Assembly (NCBI GenBank): GCA_012295275.1
Contig: CM022671.1
Span: forward strand, 15,638,956 to 15,702,955
Direction of reading: 5' to 3'
Source of the DNA: Chrysomallon squamiferum
Taxonomy: Eukaryota; Mollusca; Gastropoda; Neomphalida; Peltospiridae
Length of the DNA stretch: 64,000 nt
In this document: positions 23,351 through 36,527 of the stretch, piece by piece
Layout of the letters: the number at the start of each line of letters is the position of its first letter
Position numbering within the stretch: position 1 is the first letter of the stretch
Notes under the pieces: generated by a model
Seen by the model: only the letters and a program-made list of their open reading frames with translations
What the model was told of the DNA's origin: nothing
The model's database searches: none
Translations under genes and position numbers: made by a program

Positions 23351-26300
23351 ATGAGTCTCCAGTGGACCTTCATTGCAAGCTGTCTGTATGTTGAAATTGG
23401 ATTGACAGTAATTCTGTTGCTACCCTTCATATCTGCAACAAGGTAACCACTAAATTTATGTCTTGTCTGATCAGCACATACTAGTACTAATTACCAACAA
23501 ATGCAAAACACTGGATAAATAAAATAATCAGAAGGACTGGACAGTTACAGCATATAAAATTAGTTTAGACTGTTGTTCGTATCATCATAAGTGTTCTTTA
23601 ATATGCTTATACTTCATTGTTTTTAAAGTTCTGTATTATCACAGTCTAATTATTTTGATAGTACTGTTAGAGTGTTTGTCTGCAGTACTTCCATTTTAGC
23701 CTGTTTAGTGTACATGTTATTAGTAAATCTGTTTATTTACATTGTAAAACAATTTAAGGATCATAAATATTGATATCTTCAAAGCTCTAGTCCAATCTTA
23801 TAGCCTACAGTAATTATAATTGTATATTATTAATCTGTTATTACACTAGTCTGTTGTACATTATTTTATTGTCATGTTATAGATGGCAGAGCTTTTTTCG
23901 ATCACGGCTAATTCAGAGGATTACAGCATATGGACATATTTATTTCAATGTATTTATTGCAATCCTTGCTCTCCTTTTCGTGGGTAAGTTTTAAAATTAT
24001 TCCGTTTATTTTATCCACAGTTGAACAATTTTATTTTATTTTAATATGCTGAGTTTATGGAATGTAAGCGCTCTTATTCCTAGAATGATAAATATATCAC
24101 ATTGTTGACAGTATTGTTCAAGCTATCCTCACATGAATGACATTATTTGAAACAGTATATGTGTGTATATATTCACACATACCCACCCACCCACACACAC
24201 ACACACATATTTTTGGGGGTCAACAAAGTCAACATTCATTACAAATATTAGATGACATATAAAAGGACTGCTTGCTCTACTGTTGCCATTAGGAAATAAA
24301 CAGCACAATACATTATGCTAATCAGAATATACACAAAACTTTTCCCATAATATCAACATTCACTATTCAGTGAAGAATGTATTTATTCTGAATTATGTAC
24401 AATGTCACTGTGACACAGGGTGAGATAATAACAGGTTAATAAGAATTAAAAGCCAAGATGTAACAAATGCTCAAATGTCGGCATTTCATTTATGTGTGGT
24501 AAATGAAAATTATTTAAGAAATATAGGTTTATTTCAACTGTAGATAAGATTGGTGTTTGTTAATATTTTGTAGATGCTATTCGTGAGACAAAAAAACATA
24601 CTTTCACAGATGATTCAAATGTCAATATCACTGCAGAAGCACGAATGATGGCACAGATGAAGCTGTTTCGAGCTCAAAGAAATTTTTATATTGCAGGATT
24701 TGCTCTCTTTTTATTCTTGTAAGTTTTATTCATGTTACAGTAAAGAGAGAAAAAAGGAAAAAAGAAATAGTATATATATTTATCACACCTTTAGCTTATG
24801 ATGTGACTATATAAGTTGACTATATGGTATAGTAAGTTGAATTAAATTTGTATGGTCTTTTGATTTAGAAGCTCTGAATAAAATAATGTAACAAATAAAT
24901 AATATTAAATGTTCAGACAGAAATTACTCACATGGCTGTATATCACTTTTTTCTAAAATGAACAGTGGACATTGTTTCTATAGAAAAAAAAAATTATACT
25001 TCATACCATGCCTGATCAGCATTTCTAAATCTGTATTCCAGTGTTGTCAAACGCTTGATTAAGCTGACATCATCAACAGCCACGTTGACAGCTCAGTGCA
25101 TTGCAAGTCAGAAACAGGCAGAGGGCTAATGAAGCTGCACGCCGCTTGATGGAAGACAAAGAAAATAAAGCGAACAGGGTTTGTAGCCATGATTTGTTTA
25201 ATATAAATAATTACAAATAAAAAATAAATATTTTGAGTGACTATATAAATTGTTTTATTTTTTCCTTTTTTTTTTTTTTCAAATTACAATAGTTTTTAAA
25301 CTGATGTGATGAAATAAGGTTTATAATTTTTTTGTTTTTTTTTTTGTTATTTTTTTAGACAAAAGAAGAAGAGAAAAAAGCTAAATTATCTGAAACGGAT
25401 GAAGACCTCTTGAAAGATCTAAAACAGACACAGCAGGAGCTGGAGAAAACAAAAGACGGTACACATTTTTTAAAATTAATATGGTCACTTATTTCCAAAA
25501 TGTATGTTATTATTTATTTTTTAAAATAAATTACTGTTACAAAACATTTTTGTATCAAGAAGAATCTCCATGCCATAACATTAAATTTTATTTCAATTAC
25601 ACAAGTTATTTATGAAACAGTTTAATGATTTTATTCACATAATAAAATATTTTAAAATATTTCAAAACCTAATAAGCATATTCAAATAGTGTATAACCTT
25701 TCATAAACCAAATTATTTTTACTTGATTCAGTTCAGACTTTATATTATGACAATATACGTGAATAAAAATGAGAAATTCCTTTCTGATTTAAGCATAATA
25801 TGAAAGAAAGCGGGGGGGGGTGGACCTTGCTTTCCAGATTACAGAATGAATGACTAAATGTCATCAGTAATAAATGCACTGGAAATATTAGACAGTCTGC
25901 AGATTTATATTATTTTGTCTTTCAGAACTTAACCATGCTCGGCTGGACTTGGATTCAATGAAGAAGCAGGCAACATCAACAAATGCAGAATATGACAGAC
26001 TTCTGAAGGAGCATGCTGTGTTACAGGTCATTACTTTCCTAGAATAATATTAACTACTTTACAATTTTTTTCCCCTGTACTTCAAATATAGATCTTCAGC
26101 CAGTTCAACATTGGTGTTAATTAATTTACAACAGTGGATTTTAAATCTTTTTTAGCATCTCTTTTCAAATAATGTTTTAAAATTGGGCACTGCTGGATTT
26201 GACGTACAGTTTAGTGAAATTATGAGCATTTATAAATATATATCATTTACAGGCCGCCTCCTTTATTTTCACAGCTGCAATCACCTAGGCTGAGAATTGG

Positions 26301-26879
26301 TGATTAACAGGAAACAAAATTAAGAAAGTTTAAAACATTTTTGAATATACAGAACAAAAATAAATTTGAAAATTAAAGTTTTCAGTAAACTGTGATATTT
26401 AACTGTATGTATGTTAAATTTTAATATGCTGTAAAATAAAGTCTAACAATGTAACATTTAAACATCTGAGTAAATGTAGTTGGGATAAATATTTTAAAGA
26501 GTATGCATTTTGTTTTGTGCTACTGTTGATTCAAATTTAAAAAGTTATTATCACAGTCAAAGGTTGCTTTTTCAAGCACTGTTTATTGCTGCTGCTGTAT
26601 GTTTAAATCATTAGACTCTTTCTGTAAAAAGGTGTTTTCAGAATTTTTCAAAACAAAACTCCTTAATCATTTGTTTAGTTTCTTTCTTGGGCTTTTGTGT
26701 GTGTGTGTACTCACAGTGTATGTATTTCCATGTAGTAACAAGTAGACTGTCAGTTTATGATGTGGTTGTTGTTGTTTTTTTCATTTATATATTTTCTTGC
26801 AAAATCATAAAAGATTTTTGTTAATTTTCAGGACAAACTTGAAAAACTTGAAAGTGAAGTGGGCAAAAAGGATAAGTGA
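23351..26879 (+). CDS. BCAP31: BCAP31, B-cell receptor-associated protein 31 family ER membrane protein (7 coding exons)
   Basis: BAP31-family proteins are three-pass ER membrane proteins that help export and quality-control membrane cargo. Coding exons: 23351-23442, 23883-23983, 24574-24718, 25042-25178, 25359-25458, 25926-26026, 26832-26879. All have GT-AG junctions and matching phases. Exon 1 begins MSLQWTFIASCLY with transmembrane segment 1 (about residues 7-29); exon 2 holds segment 2 and exon 3 segment 3. Exons 4-7 encode an Ala/Glu/Lys/Leu-rich coiled coil. The protein ends KKDK, which fits the dilysine KKxx retrieval signal. In exon 4 one extra base in the G run 25123-25125 shifts the frame into a TAA; removing it gives QAEANEAARRLM and restores phase, for about 240 residues against 246 in human. 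A candidate AATAAA is at 27554-27559. Confidence 0.9.
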
Positions 26880-28047
26880 AATCCAGTAGAAAGGTGCTAC
26901 ATCAACATTTTAAACACTTGTTATGCTTGATACCCATCTGCATTTTAAATTTCAAAACATATTTTATGTGTATTTTGAAAGAAGCACATGTGAAAATATA
27001 TTAAATTCTAATAATTTTTCGTATTTTTTCTTTATTTAAAGCTTCTTTCCCCATTATATATTTTGTGAACCTATAACCAAGAAAAGATTTACTGAACTTG
27101 TTTAAAAAAAAAAACTGAGCAAGTTGTAAAACAAATCTGTAGTTTTTAAATTTAAATGTGTCTGTTCTATTTATTTCAATTTTCTGTTTTTGATATCTGA
27201 GAAAGATCTGTATCAGAATAATGAAAATTATTTTAAAGGTCTAGTTGAAAAGTGGAAACAATTTTTTTTAAACTATATATTGGCTTATTTAGTTAACAGT
27301 TAGAGTAAAGTATCTTTAAAGATATGCTTGATTGAAATATTTTTCTAAGATATATAACTTAAAAAGAAATAATGAACAAAATACTTTCTGTTATTGTGTT
27401 GTTTTGGGCGTTAGTGTATATCTCTAGTTCTTAGCTTTTTAAATTCATTTAGTCACTCATAGAAATGTTTATGATTTTCCATCATCACAACTATAAATAT
27501 AATTTTGATTATATTGTGATATATGTAATTTAAAAACAAATTCTGTATATTCAAATAAATAATTTTCAGGATTAATGGAAAAATTTATCTATGTTAGAAT
27601 TTTTGTTTTTTGCTGCCATTTTGTATTTTTGACATTTGTGGGTAGTCAGATATTTGAGCAATAACAAACACTGAGAACAGATTGCAACCCTTTATTGTGT
27701 GATATGCATTTAAGTTTTCAATTTAAAGAGATTAAAAAAATTTCAAATCATTTTGAAAACTGCTTTGTTATTTGAATAATTACCAAAATGTACATGTTCA
27801 GTGCATCAGAAAAATGTTTACGCAATAATTATCTTGATAAATTTTCACACAAAATTAATTGTACTTCCATCCTTCTTAGAGTATCAGTTGCTTGTTCAAG
27901 ACCCATTTAAATAAAACAAAAATATTTGAAGATTCTGCCCAAAATTAATTATTTATATTTTTGTCTTAAAACAACAACAACAACAAAAAGAACATGTGGC
28001 AATTTATAATCATAGAAATAAATAACAAATAAGGAACACTTTATATA

Positions 28048-28093
<46 letters not shown>

Positions 28094-28426
28094 CTTTTAT
28101 TTTCAATTATTTGGAAAAACAATTCTGTCTGACAGATTATTAAAGTCAGTTTCCACATTTACAGATGCTGAATGCACAGAGAATAATAAACTGCCTAGCT
28201 AATTCTCAAATCCTGTTTCTTCATTTTGGTTCATCATAAGTGAGATTAATTATTTTAAAATATAAATGATCAAAAAAAACCAAAAAAACTTAATATTGTT
28301 CCTCTCACAATGAAAAAATCTATTCTTTGAAACCATTCACAAAATGTAATAAAGATATTTTTGAAAAATTCTGCTCAAAGATTGTTGGAAAATATTTTGT
28401 TTGAAAATAAATTTGTATTGTGTTGT

Positions 28427-28464
<38 letters not shown>

Positions 28465-29064
28465 GCACTAGTGAAAAATAAAATACACGTTCCATTCAAT
28501 GTTTGCTTTAAATTATCTCAACAGAATTACCTTTTTTTAATGCCATTTCGTATATCAGCACTGACAAAAATGTTTACATATACATACCATTTAAGACATT
28601 TTTATTTATTCAGTGTAAATTATAAATGAAATTATGTACTTTGATCTTGCCTGAATACATAATGTTCTGTTCACTACTTATACACGTTGTTATAAGCACA
28701 GCATGTATTGGAAAAAAACATCTTATTCTCTATTTATATTACAAATCTTAATTATTAAAAATGAATTAAAAATTGATTTTTAAAGATAAAAAATAAATAT
28801 ACAACAATCATAACAGCATAATAAAATAAAATGTTAAAAGCAATAAAAATCTATTAACAATCAATCATCAATTACTTAAAATGAATGTGTAACCAGCAGG
28901 TTTCAGAAAATCCAAACATATATCACCTACTGAAATTGTAAAGTTAATAATTTTATTAAAATATCACCATTGTTTTTATGCACAATATATATAAGTGAGT
29001 ATATTTATATCTGTGTACAATTTCAATAATAAAAATTTAAATATAATAAAAATGAATTAAAATC
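26880..29064. other. Convergent intergenic region and 3' UTRs of BCAP31 and PSPH
   Basis: AT-rich sequence between two convergent stop codons. It contains the BCAP31 3' UTR with AATAAA candidates at 27554-27559 and 27910-27915, a TG/TA microsatellite (about 28046-28094), a CA run (about 28429-28459), and a PSPH minus-strand AATAAA candidate at 28957-28952. No further gene is visible. Confidence 0.6.
27554..27559 (+). terminator. Candidate BCAP31 polyadenylation signal
   Basis: This is the first canonical AATAAA after the BCAP31 stop, about 675 bases downstream, with T-rich sequence following. It is one of several possible sites. Confidence 0.4.
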
Positions 29065-30329
29065 CTAATAAATCCCATTTATCAAAGTTGTTTTGACATC
29101 ACTGGAAGATTTTAATTCGTCGATAAGTTCCTGGAAATCTGTAACATACCATGATGATTTTTCTTTAACACTGTTTCTCACAACATTTCCACCATAACCT
29201 ATGAATGCATCCTGTAAAAAAATGTATAAAAAAAATAATTTATACAGTTAAATTGAAGATTAATGTTAATCACTATGTTTATATATTCTGAAAAAGTGCA
29301 ATAGGTATTAAAAACAGAATACTGAAATTTTTTAACAATTCAAATTGGGACCTGTATGTGAGTTACAATTAAAGTCTTAATCTTATTTTTTTTTAAATTT
29401 AAATCATTAACACTGCTTAAAATAACAAAAAATGATTCTATGTGGAACTGAGGAAAAAAGAAAAGTGATATACTAACTGCAGGTGGGCATGTTTCTAAAT
29501 CAGTTGCACCATCACCAATCATAACTAGCTGCTTGTGTCCAAACTTTTCTTTAATCATCTGAACAATTTTTGTTTTCCCACCAGAATCTGAGGTTGGCTG
29601 ACTGCTATCGAAGCCAGCATATTCACCTATTAACATTCAGTACAAATTTAACAGTAAAATCAATTATAAATTCTATCTATTGTTATTGGTTCATTTATTC
29701 ATTAACTGTTTTTGTATTAAATTTAAAAATAATAATAATTTCAGGCTGGAAATTATAAATAAAAATATACAGAATTTAATTAAAATTTTATTTTCACTAG
29801 CAAAAGAATATTTTTAAATAAGAGTAAGATATAAAAAAATTGACAGAAGTTTCAGGAAAAATTTAATTACTTTGCAGTTTTTGAAAATAGCTTTTAAATC
29901 CATATTTTAAATTATAAACTATGTTTCATATAATACATAAAACTAGCAAATGTTATGTCACACAGCAATTATAAGAAACAAAAGTTGCAAAAATAACAAA
30001 ATTTTTTCACATTGCAAATAAGTCTGCATAGTTACAGATATTTAAAAGTAAATAATCTGAAATATATTTTTTTAAATATTTACCAGAGTAATAAAACATT
30101 AGTTTGTTGCAGAATATTTTTTCTGGTGAAACTGACAACAGTTTTGCTGCCTCTGTAATAACACAGTGAAAACCTCCAGACACAAGATAAATCTGACAGT
30201 TGCGTTGTTTCAGCAGCTTCACCAAATCTCTAAGAAACAGTTAAAATAAATACACAAATAAAACACCTACACACACACATATATAAATATCTATCTATAT
30301 ATATAAATAAATAAATAAGACTTAATACT

Positions 30330-30361
<32 letters not shown>

Positions 30362-31366
30362 ATTTTTGAATACATGACTATTAAAATGAAATGGTTATAA
30401 TAAAGCTTTTATGAAAAACATCTAAAATAAATTAATATAATAATTTAAATCAATGTTGTTTTTTTTTTTTATTATTTTAAATTATAATGAAATAATTTAG
30501 TACTTGACTAAGAAATCACAATATTCAAACAATTAAAAAAAGAAAAATTTATATATCCAGATTTCTTAATGGAATTATTATTTTTCTTTTTTTTGTGTTT
30601 CAAATTTCAAATTTAACAATTACTTTATCAATTATTCCTGTCTTTTAATCTTAAGATTGTAAAACAAAAATTAAACAAAGTATTTACACTATTCCATCAC
30701 TAAGGTTTGGAGGTTTTTTCCTAATAAAATCTGCAATTTGTTGTTGGGATGGTTTAATGATGTTTAGTCTTTGAGAAAGTGCTTCCCTGAAAGACATAGT
30801 GCCACCCATAGCTCTCCTTGTTCTGAAATAAAATTTAAAATAAATTATAATATATATATACATATATAAAATGTCCAAAATAACAAATAAATACTTTATA
30901 ATTAAAAAAATTTTTTTTTAAAAAACAAAGTAATTTACATTTTATTTGATAATGCCATATAGATAAAAATAAGTGTATTAAATCAAAAAAATAATAATAA
31001 TAAAATAAATTAACTGTTGCATTTTACTAGATACTGCCAATTAGATCAAAGAAAAAATTAGTTAAATAAGAAAAAATTAAAATAAATAAAATCAAAATTT
31101 TTAGATTAAATAAAATGCTTTCTATTAAATTATATAAAAAAAAAAACTTTATATATAACTTTTTCATTTTGGTAAATAAAATAAAATATTATTTATTAAA
31201 TCACAAATGAATCTCACAGATCAGACACTTCTTTTCCAACTCCACAAAATCTGGCAAGTTCATCAATGCCTTCATCTTTACACACTGTAGAATCAACATC
31301 AAAACAAACTGCGTCTGCTTTTCTCCACACAGCCTTTACATCTGCCTCTGTCAGCTTGAGTGGCAT
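29065..31366 (-). CDS. PSPH: PSPH, phosphoserine phosphatase (5 coding exons)
   Basis: This cytosolic HAD-superfamily enzyme hydrolyses O-phospho-L-serine, the last step of serine synthesis. Coding exons: 31366-31218, 30822-30688, 30229-30084, 29626-29478, 29211-29065. All phases agree, giving 241 residues (human 225); the extra length is a C-terminal tail after the conserved VTDFQELIDEL. Catalytic motifs are intact: DVDST (nucleophile D23, acid/base D25), substrate-binding GGTMSFREAL, LVSGG (S112), SGGK (K161), and GDGATD (D182, D186). The ATG lies 4 bases after a plausible 3' splice site (tttag). A good GTGAGT donor at 32092-32091 could end a non-coding first exon. A candidate AATAAA is at 28957-28952. 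Confidence 0.93.
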
Positions 31367-34300
31367 TGTTCTAAATTGGAAATTATTATTATTTTTTTAA
31401 ATAAAGTAAAATAAAGTTTTATATTAGCTGGAAACTTTAAAAATATACTTTTTAAATTATTATTTCTTGAACTTTGATGTTACATGAGGTTCTAGAAAAG
31501 TGTATAGTAATTGGGGTTTTTATTTAAATTAGTAGTTCGTATTGGGGTATTTGTTTCCATACAATACTATAATGCTAAGATAATTATAAAATTCACAAAC
31601 TTTTTCTCATTATCTAGCCAAAGATGGAACTATTAACATAAAATATTCAAGAAAACCCTCACTAACAATGCTCCTGATCACGTCACTAAATTCCTAAATA
31701 AAGCCACTCTATCAGTCTGTGTGTATGAGTGTATTTAAGAAATTGCTTTAATCTATAAAAAAAAAAAAAAAAAAAAAAATAAAATAATAATAATAATCAC
31801 GAAAATGAATCAGAATATTTGTTCTGCTTAATTAAATATCGTTTAATAATGATTTATTTTCATTTAGAACACTTGAAATGTCTCTTATCAGCTACGTTTA
31901 TTATTACTATTAGATAACATTGCTACCAAATGTCATCAGGTATAATATTATATTGTAACTGTATTAACAACACCGACTAATGCAATAATAACCTTGATGT
32001 TAAAAATGTGATCATAATTTGGGGACTCATATCAGTAAAGGTTAATAATTATTCACCTGAAACAACGTACCTGATTAACCTGAGGTACTCACGCATTCAC
32101 ATCCCTCAGAAAAAAGTCATAATAAATAAAGGATGTCGATATGCTTTGTAAACCGTATTCCAGTCATGCGCTGTGTCCCTTTTTAGTTTTGATCGATCAT
32201 TATGAACTGACGTGTCGTCGTTTTCCGAAGTGAAAGTTAAGATATCATTTAATGCGAACAAAAGCAACTGATGACAATACAGATATCTTATAAACCATAT
32301 ACAATTAAATGTTATAACCTCGTGTGTTTTTTTTTGTGTGTGTGTGTTTTTTAAAGGACTGACTAAGTAAATGGTCAGACGTTTAATAGATGATGTGTTC
32401 AGGTGGTTAACCTCGTCACGGCTCGTGTTTAATGGATCATAGAACGATTTGTTGAGAAGGAATTAATTCCGCCATTTGACAGGAATTTTGTGTGGATAAA
32501 GCAGTAACAAGTGTCACGTTCTTCTGATTTTTTTCATCTTTTTCTTGTTTTATTATTATTTCTCTTTATAAAACTGTAGATCCTAAGATCGGTGGACATT
32601 TTGCCTTTTTTTGGTTTGGAGCGCAATCGAGCCGCTCCGGCTGTCACGCAGGTTGTTAAAAGTTAGCAAGAGAAATTCAGTAATATTCATTTAATTTCAT
32701 ACTCTCTATTATTCTGAAAATATTGGTGAAATGAAGATATCTATTAAATTTAGCAATAACATTTGTAGTAGTAATTCTTATAAAAATGTGTTTGTGTGTA
32801 AATCCCTACCCTAGCCTTGCTTCTTATATTTTTCCCCACTTAAACTCAGTTCATGTGGAAAATCCATTTATTGATGTTGAATAATTTTAAAGGCTTACGT
32901 GACATTGGTATTGTTATTTCACAATGCTGATCGTTTATATTTTAGATTATGATCATTTTGTTAATCATTAAAGTGTTTGATAATTCTGTTTAAGGTAAAC
33001 ACAAACTAGTCAAATAATGAAATATGTATCTTGAACGTGATCTGTGTTGGGTCACATCTGTATATATTCTATTGTCCCTGGTTTTGGGTTGCATAGAACA
33101 AAGTGCTAGTATGTGGCTTAATGATCATTTATATATTTTCCGTCATACAAATATATCTGCTTCTGCTAATATATTATATATTGCATTCCTGTATTATGGA
33201 ACTCATAAAAATGTTTAATTCTGATCAAACCAAATATTAAATAATAATTTAATTACATGCTTCCTATTTTTAAACTGCAAATATGTGCATTTACTAAGAA
33301 CAAATTGTAAATTTTGACAGGAAACTACTGAAAACATGCAATGAAGATAATACAACACATATCAGAAATAAAAAGGTTTTATTTACAAAGTCCATAATGT
33401 AAAATAAAATTTAAAGAGAATTGCATATTTATGTTATAAAAAATATTTTCAGAGATTTTCTTCTGAATTTTATATATTTTAAATACCATCCATTCCAGCA
33501 ACTATAACACAGACATTTAAACAGTATTGTATAGAATATTAACAGAAAACAAAGGCAAAAAGCCAGCACAGAAGTATATGATAATGACTCACAAGTTTCA
33601 TAATAACAAGAAGGACAGAAAAAGCACTAAGTGAGAGAAGAGACAAAATAATAAATGTTTAACAACACTTCAGCAAGAAAGAACTAACATAAAATAAGTG
33701 GATCATTACTTATTAATGTTACTGCCACATAACTGACTTCTGAGTTTAAAAAAGAAATAAGTTGTTATGAAATAACAGAAAAATACTTTTGTACAAAATA
33801 TTAAAACAGTTTTGTTACAACAGGTTTATAAAAATAAAATAAAGAAAAACGAGACAAAAAACCACAACAAATAACTGATTATGCTATGACAATTTTAATT
33901 TATTTTAAGTAATGAATAAATTTTAACGTTATGTACAAACATAAACAGAATGTTTTTGTTTTGTACAATTGTTTTTGTTACTTGGCTCTGTTTTTTAAAA
34001 ATCCATTTAATACTAGTGTTAAAAAATATTTATATATTTTATTACTTAAGAATGTTATATATAGATAGATATAGGTGTTAGCAAAAATAAGACAAAATAT
34101 TTGATTAAAAAAAAGAAAAAAAAACATCCAATAACCACAGCAAAATGTATCACAATTAAATATTGTTTCTTTTGTTGAAATGCTTCATTCCATTACACAG
34201 CTATTTTTCTTCTCTTCTTCTGACAGAGGTTTACAGTTAAAGTAAAAATCTTTATCACTAGATTAGTTTTGGTCAAAATTTAAGATAGTGTTATCTAGTG

Positions 34301-36527
34301 TTATCTAGTGTTATTCTAAGCCTTTGTGCTGTTAAAGATGTTTGGCTGTGTTGCAAAGTCTTGATTTTTTTCCTCTGTTGTCAAATGAGGTTATCAGTGG
34401 CCACATAGTCTTGACTTGTGAACAGCTGATTTGAACATATTTTTATTAATAATATGTTCAATGTGAAGTTTGTATACTGTTACAGTACAAACAACTATCA
34501 TTTATTTTTATTTTTACTGAGAAAGTGTTTGCATCCAAAACAATAGTTCACAATTAATCTATGAATAAATAAATAAGTAAATGAATATTTTACAAAATCT
34601 TAAATTTATGAAATCTTTTCATAATATATGTATCGATGTTTGTATTATGCAGTAATATGAGCTTTTTCAGTAGCAGTAAGGATTTTTTTTATATGCACCT
34701 TCCTACAGACAGGAAAACACCTACCATAGCCTTTAATCAAGCAGTGATTCTGTGAGTGCACCAAGATGGGTTGGTCATATTACCCATCATATCTTAACTA
34801 AAGATGTAAGAAACTTTTTTAAAAATCAACTGTTACTGTCAAACAGTGATATTACTTGAATGTCAACAATACATTTACCTGGAATTCATGGCACAAATTT
34901 TAACAAAGAGCACTAAATAACTGCTGTCTGTTTGACACAACCATAATAAGAATAATTATTAACTAAAAAAAAAAATATATATATTAATAATTAAAAACAA
35001 CATAAATGAGCTTTTTCAATCTGAATAAGTGTAATAATGTGTGCGTAGATATCAAATCCGACATTCCTCCAGTTACATATGTTCTGGTTTTAGTTAACTT
35101 AAATTTACTTTCTGTATATCATTATCCATTCCCCTACTGCATGTATGAATTAAATTATCCTGGTTTCTCATTTTAAAGACTATCACATGCAATAGATTTC
35201 ATTTCATTATTTTTTTCTTTACATCTGAATTAAATAAGGGAGCAAGTAAGAAACATTCAAACAAGAAAACAAAATTTGTATTAAAAAACAAATTACATGT
35301 ATTTAAAAAAAAAAAAATCATATAAAAAAAAAAAAAAGTGAAAGATCCTGGAAATAAAAAACATAATGTCATGACATGAAATTTGAGCATAGAATATAAA
35401 ATGTAACAGAATGTTGTCTTTTAAAGACATTACATTTCATCTGCAAATATTTAACATTACAGTTTTAAGTACAGAACTGCAAGAATACAGTACATAACAA
35501 TTAACCAGGAAAGCTCTAGGTAACAACAGCCCATTCATTTATTATGTAAAAAAATAATAATAAAAAAAATAATAATAGTTGTCATCGGTATCAATGTTGA
35601 AATCATTGTTAAAAATCAATTTATTTTAATAATAAATATTTTTAACATTTGATATTCAGTTGCTGTATTTATGCAAATTTGTATTTTGTCTGTAGAACAA
35701 ATAAGAAAGTGTTAAAATGTATTCACTAATTCAGCATAAAAACAACAATAATAATAATTATAAAGATGAAAAAATATAGCAATTTACTTTGAGACAATGA
35801 TCAGAAATAATCTAAAATTTGTTATAATTTGCTAATCTATTTTGGTTTTTAACCTCTAAGATTACATGCTTGATACCGTTACCCTAAAAAAAAAAAAAAA
35901 AATGTATATATATAAATAAAATCAGCTAAGCAACAAACCTTAAAAAAAACTAAATTCTTTACTTTATTATTATTATCACCTTTTTTTATAACAAAAATGA
36001 TTTCAGGATTCGTAATCTTTCTGTATTCATGATAAGGCATCTGAATGAATTTTGTTTTCTCCATGTACATAAGATGAAATTATGTAACTTTATAAATAAT
36101 AAAGATATTCTACATTCATTGATGTAAGTATGTATCATCCTAAGAATTCTTGTTGACAAGCTACATTTCTATTGTTATCTTCAAAAGCTGTTATTTAAAA
36201 AAGAAATATTTACAAATTAGTAATCATGTTAAAATTCAAAACTGGATTTCATCAAAATAAAACAACTGCTGTTTTGATCATGATTATACTGCTTTTTACC
36301 AATTATTTACAAGAAATGTATAAAAACAAATGTAATTAAATATCATATTCCTTAGGAGAATAATGAACTGATCCCAAATTTTTTAGTTTTGATGTTTTAA
36401 ACTCTGAATGTAAATAAAAAATCTGATCTGTTAAATAACTGGAATGCAGAGATACAGTAAATTAAAGTTTCCCCATGCTGACCAGAATAAAACTGTTTTG
36501 GGTTTTAAAAAAAAAAGTTTATAGAGA
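31367..36527. other. Intergenic: PSPH 5' flank and SLC2A13 3' flank
   Basis: 31367-32250 probably holds the PSPH 5' UTR and promoter, with a candidate non-coding exon ending at 32093. The remainder is AT-rich with long A/T runs, a triple direct repeat of 'agtgttatct' near 34295-34320, and no ORF resembling a known protein. Part of 33300-36527 may be the SLC2A13 3' UTR, but no boundary can be fixed. Confidence 0.5.

Noticed and set aside
33300-36500. Possible additional gene between PSPH and SLC2A13
   Set aside because: All frames are short and A/T-driven with no family motifs; the stretch is more simply 3' UTR and intergenic DNA.
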